Below, piece by piece: positions 40,996 to 50,378 of a stretch of DNA of 54,279 nucleotides. The translations under genes were made by a program, and so were the position numbers. The stretch is taken from the NCBI GenBank assembly GCA_000432835.1, contig FR890375.1, forward strand, positions 292,315 to 346,593, given 5' to 3'. Under the pieces are notes generated by a model. It ran no database searches. It saw only the letters and a program-made list of their open reading frames with translations, and had not been told where the DNA came from. This DNA is from Clostridium sp. CAG:417 (GTDB taxonomy: Bacteria > Bacillota_I > Bacilli_A > RF39 > UBA660). The stretch's first letter is position 1, and each line of letters opens with the position of its first letter.

Positions 40996-41608
40996 AAAAA
41001 ATAGTGATGAAAATAATAAGGCCTACTTTTTACAAAGATTATTAGCTTATGTTTTTGATATGACTATTGTGGTATTGGTTTCTACTTTAATTAGTTATCC
41101 ATTTATTTCCACAAAAACTGTTGATAAGTTGAATAAACAATCTTCAGAAATATTAGAAAAATATCAAAATCAAGAAATAAGTGCTAAGACCTACTTTAAT
41201 CAAAATATGGATAATAGTTATCAACTTTCCAAAGAAACAGGACTTACTAATATAGTTACAATAGTAGTTTATGTATTATATTTTATTGTTTATCAAATGT
41301 ATATGAATGGTCAAACAATTGGAAAGAGAATAATGAAAATTAGAGTAGTTAAAAATGAAGGTGGAACTTTAAGTATGAATGATATGTTAATTAGAGGTTT
41401 GATTAATAATTATATTTTAGCTAATATTTTAATTGCAATTTTCGTACTTATTAATAGAAATACATATGTATATGGTTCTTCAATTGTTCAAATTATTCAG
41501 TATGCAATTTTAATTGCAAGTATTTTTATGATTATTATTAGAAAAGATGGAAGAAGTGTTGCTGACTTAATTTGTGGTACAAAAGTAGTTAGCTTGAAGG
41601 AGGAGTAA
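40988..41608 (+). CDS. RDD family membrane protein
   Basis: 206 residues, overlapping dusB by 8 bp with AGGAGG as ribosome-binding site. The RDD signature is FLQRLLAYVFDMTIVVLV (Arg...Asp in the first membrane segment) and the later GQTIGKRIMKIRVV. Three further hydrophobic segments follow, the last ending at GRSVADLICGTKVV. The family is widespread and mostly of unknown function; some members are proposed transporters. Cotranscribed with dusB and lysS. Confidence 0.88.
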   Translation: MSKKNSDENNKAYFLQRLLAYVFDMTIVVLVSTLISYPFISTKTVDKLNKQSSEILEKYQNQEISAKTYFNQNMDNSYQLSKETGLTNIVTIVVYVLYFIVYQMYMNGQTIGKRIMKIRVVKNEGGTLSMNDMLIRGLINNYILANILIAIFVLINRNTYVYGSSIVQIIQYAILIASIFMIIIRKDGRSVADLICGTKVVSLKEE

Positions 41609-41611
41609 AAA

Positions 41612-43087
41612 ATGAGAGAGTTTAGTGAACAAGAACAAGTAAGAAGAGAAAAACTAAAAAATATTAAGAATCCATATCCTGATAGATTTGAGGTTAATTG
41701 TGAAATAGCTGATGCCTCACAAATGGAAGATGGTACTACTGGTATAAGAGTAGCTGGTAGAATAGTTTTAATGCGTAAAATGGGTAAGATGAGTTTCTTA
41801 ACCATAGGTGATATATTAGGAAAAATACAAATTTCTGTTAAAGTAGATATGATAGGTGAAGAAGCTTATCAAGATTTTAAGGCAAATTATGATTTAGGTG
41901 ATTTTATTGGCGTAGAAGGTGAATTATTTACTACTCATACTGGTGAAAAAACAATTAGAGCTAGTCATATAGAATTTTTAGGAAAAGCTTTAAAACCATT
42001 ACCAGAAAAATTTCATGGTGTAGAGGATATTGAAACTATTTATCGTAAGAGATATCTTGATCTAATTACTAATGATGATAGTAAGAAGAAATTTTTATTT
42101 CGTAGTAGATTTATAAAAGAGTTGAGAAATTATTTAGATTCTAAGGGCTATTTAGAAATAGAAACACCAATTTTGAATAATAAAGCAAGTGGTGCAACTG
42201 CTAAACCTTTTGTTACTCATCATAATGCTTTAGATATTGATTTATTCCTAAGAATTGCCCCAGAAACTTATTTAAAAAGAGCTATTGTTGGTGGCTATAC
42301 TAAGGTTTTTGAAATTGCTAGATGTTTTAGAAACGAAGGAATAGATGCTACTCATTTACAAGATTTTACTATGATTGAAGGATATGGAGCATATTTAAAT
42401 TATAGGGATAATATGAAATTCCTTAGAGAAATGTTACAATCAATTATTATGAATATTTTTGGTACTTTAGAGATAAATGTTGGAGATAAAGTTGTGGATT
42501 TATCTGGAGAATGGAAAGATATTAGTTTTAGAGATTTGATATTGAAGTATTCAGATATTGATATTAATGTTTATAATACTAAAGAATTATTATTACAAAA
42601 GATAAGAGAAGATAAAATTGAAATTGATAGTGAAACTCCACTTGAGAATTTAGGTTATGGTAATTTAGTGGATCAATTATATAAAAAAATCGCAAGACCT
42701 TATATAATTAATCCTGTATTTTTGACTAAACATCCTATTAGTCTTTCTCCTTTAGCTAGAGCAAATGATTCTGATCCAACAATTACTGATCGTTTTCAGT
42801 TAGTTATTAATGGTGCTGAAATTATTAATGCTTATTCTGAATTAGTTGATCCTATAGAGCAAGAAAAGAGACTATTAGAACAAGCTAGATTAAAGGCTAA
42901 TGGTGATGAAGAGAGTATGCCTATGGATTATGATTATATCGATGCTATGGAATATGGTATGCCTCCTATTAGTGGATGGGGAATGGGAATTGATCGTTTA
43001 GTACAATTACTTACTAATTCGGCTAATATAAAGGATGTTGTTTTATTCCCACTTATGAAAAATAAAGAAGATATTACTAATGATTAG
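41612..43087 (+). CDS. lysS: lysyl-tRNA synthetase, class II
   Basis: 491 residues. An N-terminal OB-fold anticodon-binding domain (GIRVAGRIVLMRKMGKMSFL) is followed by the class II core: motif 1 around LRNYLDSKGYLEIETPIL, motif 2 FEIARCFRNEGIDATHLQDF and motif 3 GWGMGIDRLVQLL. It charges tRNA-Lys. The start is 3 bp after the RDD gene stop with AGGAGG upstream, so translation is probably coupled. Confidence 0.98.
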   Translation: MREFSEQEQVRREKLKNIKNPYPDRFEVNCEIADASQMEDGTTGIRVAGRIVLMRKMGKMSFLTIGDILGKIQISVKVDMIGEEAYQDFKANYDLGDFIGVEGELFTTHTGEKTIRASHIEFLGKALKPLPEKFHGVEDIETIYRKRYLDLITNDDSKKKFLFRSRFIKELRNYLDSKGYLEIETPILNNKASGATAKPFVTHHNALDIDLFLRIAPETYLKRAIVGGYTKVFEIARCFRNEGIDATHLQDFTMIEGYGAYLNYRDNMKFLREMLQSIIMNIFGTLEINVGDKVVDLSGEWKDISFRDLILKYSDIDINVYNTKELLLQKIREDKIEIDSETPLENLGYGNLVDQLYKKIARPYIINPVFLTKHPISLSPLARANDSDPTITDRFQLVINGAEIINAYSELVDPIEQEKRLLEQARLKANGDEESMPMDYDYIDAMEYGMPPISGWGMGIDRLVQLLTNSANIKDVVLFPLMKNKEDITND

Positions 43088-43100
43088 TAGTATTTTTTTT
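43071..43100 (+). terminator. lysS terminator overlapping its stop codon
   Basis: ATATTACTA and TAGTAGTAT pair (9 bp, one G-U) around a 5-nt loop, followed by T residues. Confidence 0.75.
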
Positions 43101-43133
43101 GTTTAAAATTTGGGGTAAAAAGTGCTAAAAGTA

Positions 43134-43161
43134 TTGTAAAATCTAGCTATTATAGTATAAT
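43134..43161 (+). promoter_or_regulatory. promoter of the transporter gene
   Basis: TTGTAA, 16-bp spacer, TATAAT. Confidence 0.65.
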
Positions 43162-43181
43162 GATAATGGGAGGAGAAAATT

Positions 43182-44777
43182 ATGAAGAAACATAATACAC
43201 TAAAAGTCGTTCTTATTACTTTATTAACTTTTTTAGTATTAAGTTGGATATTTACTTCAGCATATTATTCAAATGGTTATGTTGAACAAGGACGCATTCA
43301 AATGGGATTATTTGATGTATTTTCATATCCTGTGACAGCTATTTCTTATTTTGGTTATATAGCTTTATATGTTTTTGCTATTGGTATGTTCTATGGTGTT
43401 TTAAATCATATTAGTGCTTATCGAGTAATGATTGATAAATTAGCAAAATCATTTAAGGGTAAAGAAAAAATTGCTTTAGCTGTTATAATGATAATTCTTG
43501 CAATTATTACTTCATTTACAGGATTGAACTTGGCACTATTGTTAGTATTCCCATTTATTATTTCATTAGTTTTAGTAATGGGCTATGATAAAATAGTTGC
43601 AGCTTTAACTACTGTTGGTAGTGTTGTTGTTGGTGTAATGGGTACAACATTCGCTTATAATAATACTAGTATTTTAGCAAGTGCTTTATCTTTAAAAGTT
43701 ACTTCTGGTATGGTTTATAAGATAATTATTCTTGTTTTAGGTTTAGCTATTCTTATTGTAAATACAATTATTTATATTAATAAAATGGCTAAAAGATCTA
43801 AAGAAGATACTAAAGAACTAGAAGCTTATATTCCTGAAGTAGTAAATGCAAAAGAAAGCAAAACTACTAAGATATGGCCATTAGTGTTAGTATGCGATTT
43901 AATATTAGTAGTTATGATTTTAGGATTTATTCCTTGGTCTGCAGTATTTGGTGTTACTTTATTCGATGATGTTACTAGTGCTGTTACTGGATTTACAGTA
44001 CCTGCATTTGTTGCTTTATTAGTTTTATTATTAATAATCAATATAGTATTATTTGTAAAGAAAAAGAACAAACATGCATATATTATTGATGCTGCAGTGG
44101 CTATTGTAACTATTGTTATATTAATTGGTAGATATTTAGTTAAAGCTAAATTATTTAAAACTTTGGTTTCAGCTTTATCTGTTGACTTTGCTATTTTTGG
44201 TAAATTCTTAGGTACTGTTAAATCATTTGGAAACTGGTCTCTTACTGATATTTCATTACTTGTTATTCTTGGAGCTATTATTTTAGCTATGATATACAAA
44301 GTTAAATGTGATGATGTATTTGATGGAATGATTAATGGTATTAAGAAGTCAATAGTACCTGCTATCTTAGTTGTATTGGTATACTTTGGTTTGGTTATTG
44401 TAACATATCATCCATTCCAATTACCTATCTATAAGGCAATATTTGGATTAACAAAAGGATTTAATGTATTTACATCTACTATTGTTGCTATAATTGCTAC
44501 AGTATTCAATAGTGATCCAATGTATGTATTCAATAGTGTTGTTCCTTATTTAGTTAGTTTAGTTACTAATACAAAGGTATATCCTGTTATTTGGGTATTA
44601 TATCAATCTGTATCAGGATTAACAATGTTAGTTGCACCTACAAGTATTGTTTTACTTCTAACTTTATTCTATTTAGATATTCCTTATAAAAAATGGTTAA
44701 AAACTGTTTGGAAATTAACTTTAGAAATTTTAGTTGTATTACTTATTGTTTGTACAATAGCACTTGCAATTGTTTAA
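43182..44777 (+). CDS. multi-pass membrane transporter, YfcC/ion-transporter-superfamily-like
   Basis: 531 residues with about twelve hydrophobic segments and GGGAGG upstream of the ATG. The N-terminal part (TLLTFLVLSWIFTSAYYSNG then QGRIQMGLFDVFSYP and ALYVFAIGMFYGVL) resembles the YfcC/C4-dicarboxylate-carrier group of the ion transporter superfamily. GVMGTTFAYNNTSILASAL may be a re-entrant loop. The family resemblance is from memory of the pattern and the substrate cannot be predicted. Monocistronic, with its own promoter and a strong terminator. Confidence 0.7.
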   Translation: MKKHNTLKVVLITLLTFLVLSWIFTSAYYSNGYVEQGRIQMGLFDVFSYPVTAISYFGYIALYVFAIGMFYGVLNHISAYRVMIDKLAKSFKGKEKIALAVIMIILAIITSFTGLNLALLLVFPFIISLVLVMGYDKIVAALTTVGSVVVGVMGTTFAYNNTSILASALSLKVTSGMVYKIIILVLGLAILIVNTIIYINKMAKRSKEDTKELEAYIPEVVNAKESKTTKIWPLVLVCDLILVVMILGFIPWSAVFGVTLFDDVTSAVTGFTVPAFVALLVLLLIINIVLFVKKKNKHAYIIDAAVAIVTIVILIGRYLVKAKLFKTLVSALSVDFAIFGKFLGTVKSFGNWSLTDISLLVILGAIILAMIYKVKCDDVFDGMINGIKKSIVPAILVVLVYFGLVIVTYHPFQLPIYKAIFGLTKGFNVFTSTIVAIIATVFNSDPMYVFNSVVPYLVSLVTNTKVYPVIWVLYQSVSGLTMLVAPTSIVLLLTLFYLDIPYKKWLKTVWKLTLEILVVLLIVCTIALAIV

Positions 44778-44784
44778 TCTATTT

Positions 44785-44812
44785 AGAAAGGACTTGGTCC
44801 TTTCTTTTTTTT
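44785..44812 (+). terminator. transporter-gene terminator
   Basis: AGAAAGGAC, TTG loop, GTCCTTTCT (9-bp perfect stem), then eight T residues: the strongest terminator in the window. Confidence 0.92.
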
Positions 44813-44837
44813 GTCGTTTTTTTTAGAACATAATTTC

Positions 44838-44867
44838 TTGTCATTGGTATCAAAATATACATAAAAT
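44838..44867 (+). promoter_or_regulatory. promoter of clpC
   Basis: TTGTCA, 18-bp spacer, TAAAAT. No CtsR heptad repeat (AGGTCAAA-type) was seen nearby. Confidence 0.5.
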
Positions 44868-44889
44868 ATTATTGAAGGGATGGGAAAAA

Positions 44890-47196
44890 ATGTTTTCAAA
44901 ATTTAGTGAAGAAGCACAGAAAAGTTTGTTATTAGCGCGTGAAGAAATGATTAAGTTAAGGCATCCATATATTGGTAGTGAACATCTTTTGCTGGCCATA
45001 CTTTCAAATAAAAATTTACCTATTACTAAGATGCTTTCAAAATATAATATTAATTATGAGAATTTTTATAATGAAATAATAAAAATAATGGGGAAAGGAA
45101 CAAAGGTAAGTTCTTGGTTTTTATATACTCCGCTATTAAAAAGAATTATAGAAAATGCAACATTTGATAGTAAAGAGAGAAAGGAAAAAGAGGTAACAAT
45201 AGAACAATTATTTTTATCTTTACTAGAGGAGGGTGAAGGAGTAGCCATTAGATTACTTGTTGGAATGAATATAAATATAGATGCTTTATATGATGATTTT
45301 TCCAATAAGTATATTGTTAAGAAAAGTAAGAAAGAAAAAAAATTAATTATAAATGATTTTGCAGTTAACTTTAATAAGAGGGTTGTTGTTGGTGAGATTG
45401 ATCCGGTTAGTGGCCGTGATGAGGAAGTTAATAGAGTAATAGAAATTCTTTCGAGAAGAACAAAAAATAATCCTTTACTAATTGGTGAGGCAGGTGTTGG
45501 AAAAACTGCTATTGTGGAAGAGTTAAGTCGAAGAATAGTAAATGGAGATGTACCCAAATTTTTACAAAATAAAAAAATACTTTCTGTTTCAATAGCGTCA
45601 CTTGTTTCAGGAACTAAGTATAGAGGAGAGTTTGAGGAAAGAATAAATAAAATAATAAAAGAAGTAGAGGAAGATGGAAATATTATTTTGTTTATTGATG
45701 AAGTTCATACTATAGTTGGGGCCGGTGGTGCTGAAGGGGCTATTGATGCTTCTAATATATTAAAGCCTAGTTTAGCACGAGGAAAAATTAAGATAATAGG
45801 GGCGACTACTAATGAAGAATATCATGAGTATATAGAAAGAGATAAGGCATTGGATAGAAGATTCCAAAAGATTAATGTTTTGGAACCTGATGTGGAAAAA
45901 ACAAAAAAGATGTTAATGAATTTGAAACCACTTTATGAAAGTTTCCACAATGTTGTTATACCAGAAGAGGTGATTGATTATATTATAGAGTTATCTAATA
46001 GATATATTCAAAATATGCGAAATCCCGATAAATCAATTGATATTATGGATGAAGTATGTGTTAAAGCTTCTTTAGAAAGTAAAAATAAAGATGATAAAAC
46101 TTTAGAACTAAATAACAAGGTGAAAAAGATTATTCAGGAAAAAAATAAGGCAGTGCAGGAACAAGATTTCGAAGAAGCATCTAGACTCAAAGATGAACAA
46201 TATAAGTTAGAAAATGAGTTAAGCAATATGATAGTTAAAAAGAGTGTTAAAAAACCTTTACCTGTAATTACTAAAAAGCAGGTTGCAAAAATAATAGAAC
46301 TTAAAACAAAAATACCTATATATGAGGTTAATAATGATACAAAAGCTTTGCTAAAAAAACTTAATAAAAATTTGAAAGAAAAGATTTTGGGTCAAGATGA
46401 AATCATTAATAGTATTTGTGCATATACTAGAAAGATTTATTTTGGATTTAAGAAAGATAAACCATATTCCTTTTTGTTTGTAGGACCTACTGGTGTTGGA
46501 AAAACTTTATTTGTTAAAGAGTATGCTACTTCTTTATATGGAAGTGACAATTTCATTCGTATTGATATGAGTGAATATAAAGAGGAATATTCAATAAGTA
46601 AGTTATTGGGTTCAGCTCCTGGATATGTAGGGTATAGAGAGGATAATACAGTAATGGAAAAAATACGTAATCATCCTAATTGTGTTATTTTGCTTGATGA
46701 AATTGAAAAGGCCTCTCCTGCAGTTATCAAAGTTTTTCTTCAGGCTTTAGATGAAGGGGTTGTACATGATGCAGTTGGAAGGAGTATTAGTTTTAAGAAT
46801 GCCATTATTTTTATGACTTCTAATTTGGGTTGTAATAATTTATCTATTGGTTTTATGGATGATAATAGTTTAAATCAATCATTAAAAGATTTTTTATCTG
46901 TTGAGTTTTTAAATAGAATAGATAAAGTATTTACCTTTAAGAAATTAGATGAAGTAGTTGTTAAGAAAATAATTAATAAGAAACTGAATATGTTGAAAAA
47001 ACAATATTATGACAAAGATATTAATGTGGCCTTTTCTAAAAAAATTGTGGATAACATTTTAGCAAAGTCTAATTATTTAGAATATGGGGCAAGAAAAATA
47101 GATAAAATTATTGAAGAAGAAGTGGAAAATTATATAATGGAAGAAATTATTTGTGGAAATAGCAGTATTTCAGTTAGAGAATTTTCTGGGGAGTGA
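44890..47196 (+). CDS. clpC: ClpC AAA+ unfoldase (Clp/Hsp100)
   Basis: 768 residues from the ATG at 44890; an upstream TTG lacks a ribosome-binding site. An N-terminal repeat domain (FSEEAQKSLLLAREEMIKLR...GSEHLLLAIL) is followed by D1 with GEAGVGKTAIVEEL, a UVR-type middle domain (NKAVQEQDFEEASRLKDEQY), and D2 with GPTGVGKTLFVKEYA and SAPGYVGY. It delivers proteins to ClpP. The ctsR, mcsA and mcsB genes that precede clpC in many Bacilli are absent. Shorter than the 810-residue B. subtilis protein. Confidence 0.95.
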   Translation: MFSKFSEEAQKSLLLAREEMIKLRHPYIGSEHLLLAILSNKNLPITKMLSKYNINYENFYNEIIKIMGKGTKVSSWFLYTPLLKRIIENATFDSKERKEKEVTIEQLFLSLLEEGEGVAIRLLVGMNINIDALYDDFSNKYIVKKSKKEKKLIINDFAVNFNKRVVVGEIDPVSGRDEEVNRVIEILSRRTKNNPLLIGEAGVGKTAIVEELSRRIVNGDVPKFLQNKKILSVSIASLVSGTKYRGEFEERINKIIKEVEEDGNIILFIDEVHTIVGAGGAEGAIDASNILKPSLARGKIKIIGATTNEEYHEYIERDKALDRRFQKINVLEPDVEKTKKMLMNLKPLYESFHNVVIPEEVIDYIIELSNRYIQNMRNPDKSIDIMDEVCVKASLESKNKDDKTLELNNKVKKIIQEKNKAVQEQDFEEASRLKDEQYKLENELSNMIVKKSVKKPLPVITKKQVAKIIELKTKIPIYEVNNDTKALLKKLNKNLKEKILGQDEIINSICAYTRKIYFGFKKDKPYSFLFVGPTGVGKTLFVKEYATSLYGSDNFIRIDMSEYKEEYSISKLLGSAPGYVGYREDNTVMEKIRNHPNCVILLDEIEKASPAVIKVFLQALDEGVVHDAVGRSISFKNAIIFMTSNLGCNNLSIGFMDDNSLNQSLKDFLSVEFLNRIDKVFTFKKLDEVVVKKIINKKLNMLKKQYYDKDINVAFSKKIVDNILAKSNYLEYGARKIDKIIEEEVENYIMEEIICGNSSISVREFSGE

Positions 47197-47199
47197 TAA

Positions 47200-47228
47200 T
47201 TTACATAGATTTATATTTATGCTATAAT
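47200..47228 (+). promoter_or_regulatory. promoter of cysS-mrnC-rlmB-sigH
   Basis: TTTACA, 17-bp spacer, TATAAT with TGC extension (TGCTATAAT). Confidence 0.82.
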
Positions 47229-47251
47229 TGTTGGCATGAAAAGGTGATTAT

Positions 47252-48646
47252 ATGAAATTATTTAATACTCTACATAAATCGGTAGAAGAATTTGTTCCAA
47301 GAGAAGAAGGAAAAATTAAAATGTATACATGCGGGCCTACAGTTTATCATTTTGCTCATATTGGTAATTTACGTACTTATATTTCTGAAGATATTTTAGA
47401 AAAAGGATTTAGATATTTGGGTTATGATGTTCAAAGAGTTATGAATATTACTGACGTTGGTCATTTGGTAGGTGATGGTGATACTGGTGAAGATAAAATG
47501 TTAGTAGCGGCTAAAAGAGAACATAAATCGTCACGTGATATTGCTAAATATTACACTGAATGTTTCTTTGATGATTGTCGTAAACTTAATATAAAAAAAC
47601 CTGATGTCGTTTCCAATGCTACTGATAACATTGCTGAATATATTAAAATTATTTCTAAATTATTGGATAATGGTTATGCCTATATTGCTGGTGGAAACGT
47701 TTACTATGATACTTCTAAGTTTGAAAAATATTATGATTTATCGGGAAGAAATAAGGAAGATTTATTAGTAGCTGTTCGTAATGATGTTTCAAAAGATGAA
47801 TTTAAGAAAAATCCATTTGATTTTGGGTTGTGGTTTACAAACTCTAAGTTTAATAATCAAGAATTGCAATGGGATAGTCCTTGGGGTAGAGGATATCCGG
47901 GATGGCATATTGAATGTAGTGGTATTGCTATTAAATATTTAGGAGAATATTTGGATATTCATTGTGGAGCTGAAGATGCAGTTTTTCCACATCATACTAA
48001 TGAAATAGCGCAGAGTGAGGCTTACTTAGATCATAGATGGTGTGATACTTGGGTTCACTTTGGCTTTTTGAATGATAAGACTGGTAAAATGAGTAAATCA
48101 AAGGGAGATTTTTTAACCGTGTCTTTGTTAGAAGAAAAAGGATATGATCCTTTAAGTTATCGATTTTTATGTTTAAATTCATATTATCATAACCAACTTA
48201 CTTTTAGTTATGAAATTTTGGATGGGGCACAACAAGCTTATTTTAAATTAAAAAATAAAGTTAGAGTCTTGGAAAAGAGTGGAACATTGGATAATACAGT
48301 ATTTGAAAAATATAATTCGTTATTTAAAGCAGAAATAGAAAATGATTTAAATACCTCTAATATGTTAACTCTTGTATATGATGTTTTGAAAGATTCAACT
48401 AATTCTTATACAAAGTATAGATTGATACATGATTTTGATAAAGTATTGTCATTATCGTTATTTGATGATGATGAATTAGTCATTGATAGTGAGTTAGATG
48501 CTTATATAAAAGAACAAATAGAAATTAGAAATAAGGCTAAACGAGAGAAGAATTTTTCACTTGCAGATCAAATACGTGATGAGTTAATGAAAAAAAACAT
48601 CAAATTAATCGATAGTAGGGAAGGTACTAAGTACGAAATAATGTAG
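47252..48646 (+). CDS. cysS: cysteinyl-tRNA synthetase
   Basis: 464 residues, AAGGTGA before the ATG. MYTCGPTVYHFAHIGNLRTY contains the zinc Cys and HIGN, ECSGIAIKYLG and HCGAEDAVFPHHTNEIAQSEA give further zinc ligands, and the KMSKS loop is GKMSKSKGDFLTV. It charges tRNA-Cys. It is followed closely by mrnC and rlmB, the B. subtilis order, and starts a four-gene operon. Confidence 0.98.
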   Translation: MKLFNTLHKSVEEFVPREEGKIKMYTCGPTVYHFAHIGNLRTYISEDILEKGFRYLGYDVQRVMNITDVGHLVGDGDTGEDKMLVAAKREHKSSRDIAKYYTECFFDDCRKLNIKKPDVVSNATDNIAEYIKIISKLLDNGYAYIAGGNVYYDTSKFEKYYDLSGRNKEDLLVAVRNDVSKDEFKKNPFDFGLWFTNSKFNNQELQWDSPWGRGYPGWHIECSGIAIKYLGEYLDIHCGAEDAVFPHHTNEIAQSEAYLDHRWCDTWVHFGFLNDKTGKMSKSKGDFLTVSLLEEKGYDPLSYRFLCLNSYYHNQLTFSYEILDGAQQAYFKLKNKVRVLEKSGTLDNTVFEKYNSLFKAEIENDLNTSNMLTLVYDVLKDSTNSYTKYRLIHDFDKVLSLSLFDDDELVIDSELDAYIKEQIEIRNKAKREKNFSLADQIRDELMKKNIKLIDSREGTKYEIM

Positions 48647-48664
48647 TTGGTAATTGGTAAGTAT

Positions 48665-49042
48665 ATGGATTTAAATACAATTAATGTATTAGTGCTTGCA
48701 TATTTAGGTGATACAATTTACGAGGATTATATTAGAAAAGCATTGATATCTAGAAAAATAAATCATGTAGATGAATTACAAAAAGAAGCTGTAAAGTATG
48801 TATCTGCTAAAAGTCAAGCAGAATTTCTTCATAAATTAATTGAAGAAGAATTTTTTACGGAAGAGGAAATGTCTATAATTAAGAGAGCTAGAAATTATAA
48901 GAGCAAATCACATCCTAAAAATTGTAATATTATTACTTATAGATATGCTACTGCTTTAGAAGCTGTGATAGGATATTTAGAATTAAAAGAGAATAAAAGT
49001 AGAATAAATGAAATAATGCTACATATTTTAGGAGGTAAATAA
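48665..49042 (+). CDS. mrnC: mini-ribonuclease 3 (MrnC)
   Basis: 125 residues from the ATG at 48665; a TTG 18 bp upstream directly follows the cysS stop but has no ribosome-binding site. The RNase III fold without a dsRNA-binding domain shows LVLAYLGDTIYEDYIR (catalytic D16), YVSAKSQAEFL, RARNYKSKSHPKN and YRYATALEAVIGYL (catalytic Glu). In B. subtilis it matures 23S rRNA. It overlaps rlmB by 1 bp. Confidence 0.93.
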   Translation: MDLNTINVLVLAYLGDTIYEDYIRKALISRKINHVDELQKEAVKYVSAKSQAEFLHKLIEEEFFTEEEMSIIKRARNYKSKSHPKNCNIITYRYATALEAVIGYLELKENKSRINEIMLHILGGK

Positions 49043-49740
49043 TGATAGTTTATGGTAGAAATGTTGCTTTTGAATATTTAAAAAATTATAAGAAAGATAT
49101 TAGAAAAATTATAATTCAAGATGGATTTAATGACAAAAAACTTCTTTCTGCTTTAGAAAATACAAAATTTGATGTAATTTACAAAGATAAAAGATATATG
49201 GATGATTTGTCAAAAGGTGTTCATCAAGGTATAATATTAGACGTTATGGATTACCAGTATACGCCTTTAAATGATTTATTAAAGAGTGATGCTAAATTTG
49301 TAGTTATTTTAGATCATTTGGAAGATCCACATAATTTTGGAGCTATTATTAGGACAAGTGAAGCTGCTTTAGTAGATGCAATTATTATCCCACAAGATAG
49401 AGAAGTTCAAGTTAATTCTACAGTTATGAAAACAAGTGCTGGTGCATTAGCAAAGATGAATATTTGTAGAGTTACTAATTTAGTTCAAACAATTAATAAA
49501 CTAAAAGATGATGGATTCTGGATAGTTGGTACTGCTATGGATGGAACAGACTATAGACAGATTGATTATAGTGGGAAAATAGCACTTGTTGTTGGCAATG
49601 AAGGAAACGGGATGAGTAGGTTAGTTAGAGAGTCCTGTGATTTTGTAGCAAGTATTCCTATGCGTGGCGAAATAAATAGTTTAAATGCATCAGTTGCAAC
49701 AGGAATAATGATATATGAAGTAGTCCGTAATAGAAAGTAG
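49042..49740 (+). CDS. rlmB: 23S rRNA (guanosine-2251-2'-O)-methyltransferase RlmB (SpoU family)
   Basis: 232 residues. SpoU/TrmD knot-fold motifs are VILDHLEDPHNFGAIIRTSEAA, IALVVGNEGNGMSRLVRESCD and IPMRGEINSLNASVATGI. The N-terminal part (YGRNVAFEYLKN) is the substrate-binding domain. AGGAGG overlaps the end of mrnC. It methylates G2251 of the peptidyl-transferase P loop. Confidence 0.95.
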   Translation: MIVYGRNVAFEYLKNYKKDIRKIIIQDGFNDKKLLSALENTKFDVIYKDKRYMDDLSKGVHQGIILDVMDYQYTPLNDLLKSDAKFVVILDHLEDPHNFGAIIRTSEAALVDAIIIPQDREVQVNSTVMKTSAGALAKMNICRVTNLVQTINKLKDDGFWIVGTAMDGTDYRQIDYSGKIALVVGNEGNGMSRLVRESCDFVASIPMRGEINSLNASVATGIMIYEVVRNRK

Positions 49741-49745
49741 GAAAT

Positions 49746-50330
49746 ATGCAATATAAAGATATAAACGATTATGAAGTTTTATATCTTATAGGAGAAAATC
49801 AATTAGAAGAAAAAGATATTATTTTTAAGAAATATAAGCCTATTTTGATTAGTATTAGTCAAAAATATTATATGAGATTAAGGGATAAAAAAATAGAATA
49901 TGAGGATTTATATCAGGAGGCAATGATTGGACTTAATTATGCTATAGATCATTTTAAGGAACAAAAAAACAATATCTTTTATTCATATGCAGTATTATGT
50001 ATTAGTAGTAGACTTAAAACTTATGTTAATTCTTATCTTAATAGTAAGAATAAATTCTTGAATGACAGTATATCTTTAGATGATGATTCTGATAATAATT
50101 TGGATAGTGTCTCTTCTATTCGTTTTTGTGATAACTTTATTTATTTTTATGAAAGATTGATTAACTTTAAAAATAACTTGGATAATAAAAAATCACAAGT
50201 ATTCGAACTTAAATATAATGGTTTTTCTAATAAAGATATAAGTATCTTATTAGATCTTTCAGTTAAATATGTTTATTACTGTGTATGTTCTATTAAAAGT
50301 AAGTTAATTATTAGTGGTTTTGAATTGTAA
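49746..50330 (+). CDS. sigH: sigma-70 family factor, probable SigH (Spo0H)
   Basis: 194 residues. Region 2 is recognisable: EYEDLYQEAMIGLNYAIDHFKEQKNNIFYSYAVLCISSRLKTYVN; region 4 is the C-terminal helix-turn-helix (SQVFELKYNGFSNKDISILL). The order rlmB-sigH-secE-nusG is that of B. subtilis, where SigH controls the entry to sporulation and competence; yacP and rpmG are missing here. The conservation of region 2 is moderate, so identity as SigH rests partly on position. Cotranscribed with rlmB (5-bp gap). Confidence 0.82.
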   Translation: MQYKDINDYEVLYLIGENQLEEKDIIFKKYKPILISISQKYYMRLRDKKIEYEDLYQEAMIGLNYAIDHFKEQKNNIFYSYAVLCISSRLKTYVNSYLNSKNKFLNDSISLDDDSDNNLDSVSSIRFCDNFIYFYERLINFKNNLDNKKSQVFELKYNGFSNKDISILLDLSVKYVYYCVCSIKSKLIISGFEL

Positions 50331-50335
50331 TTTTT

Positions 50336-50365
50336 TTGTATTTGTAATACAATATTAATTATAAT
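50336..50365 (+). promoter_or_regulatory. promoter with overlapping palindrome before the tail-anchored gene
   Basis: TTGTAT, 18-bp spacer, TATAAT. The -35 is the left arm of a perfect inverted repeat TTGTATT-TGT-AATACAA (50336-50352), placed where a repressor would block RNA polymerase. Confidence 0.5.
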
Positions 50366-50378
50366 AGGGTGATGTAAT

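Noticed and set aside
45066..45557. Long open frame on the minus strand inside clpC
   Set aside because: It is the complement of well-conserved ClpC sequence, has no ribosome-binding site and resembles no protein; the same applies to other antisense frames in mnmG, gyrA, mfd and the transporter gene.
47529..47540. TCACGTGA core inside cysS as a further parS
   Set aside because: Only the central 8 bp match; the flanks do not fit TGTT...AACA.
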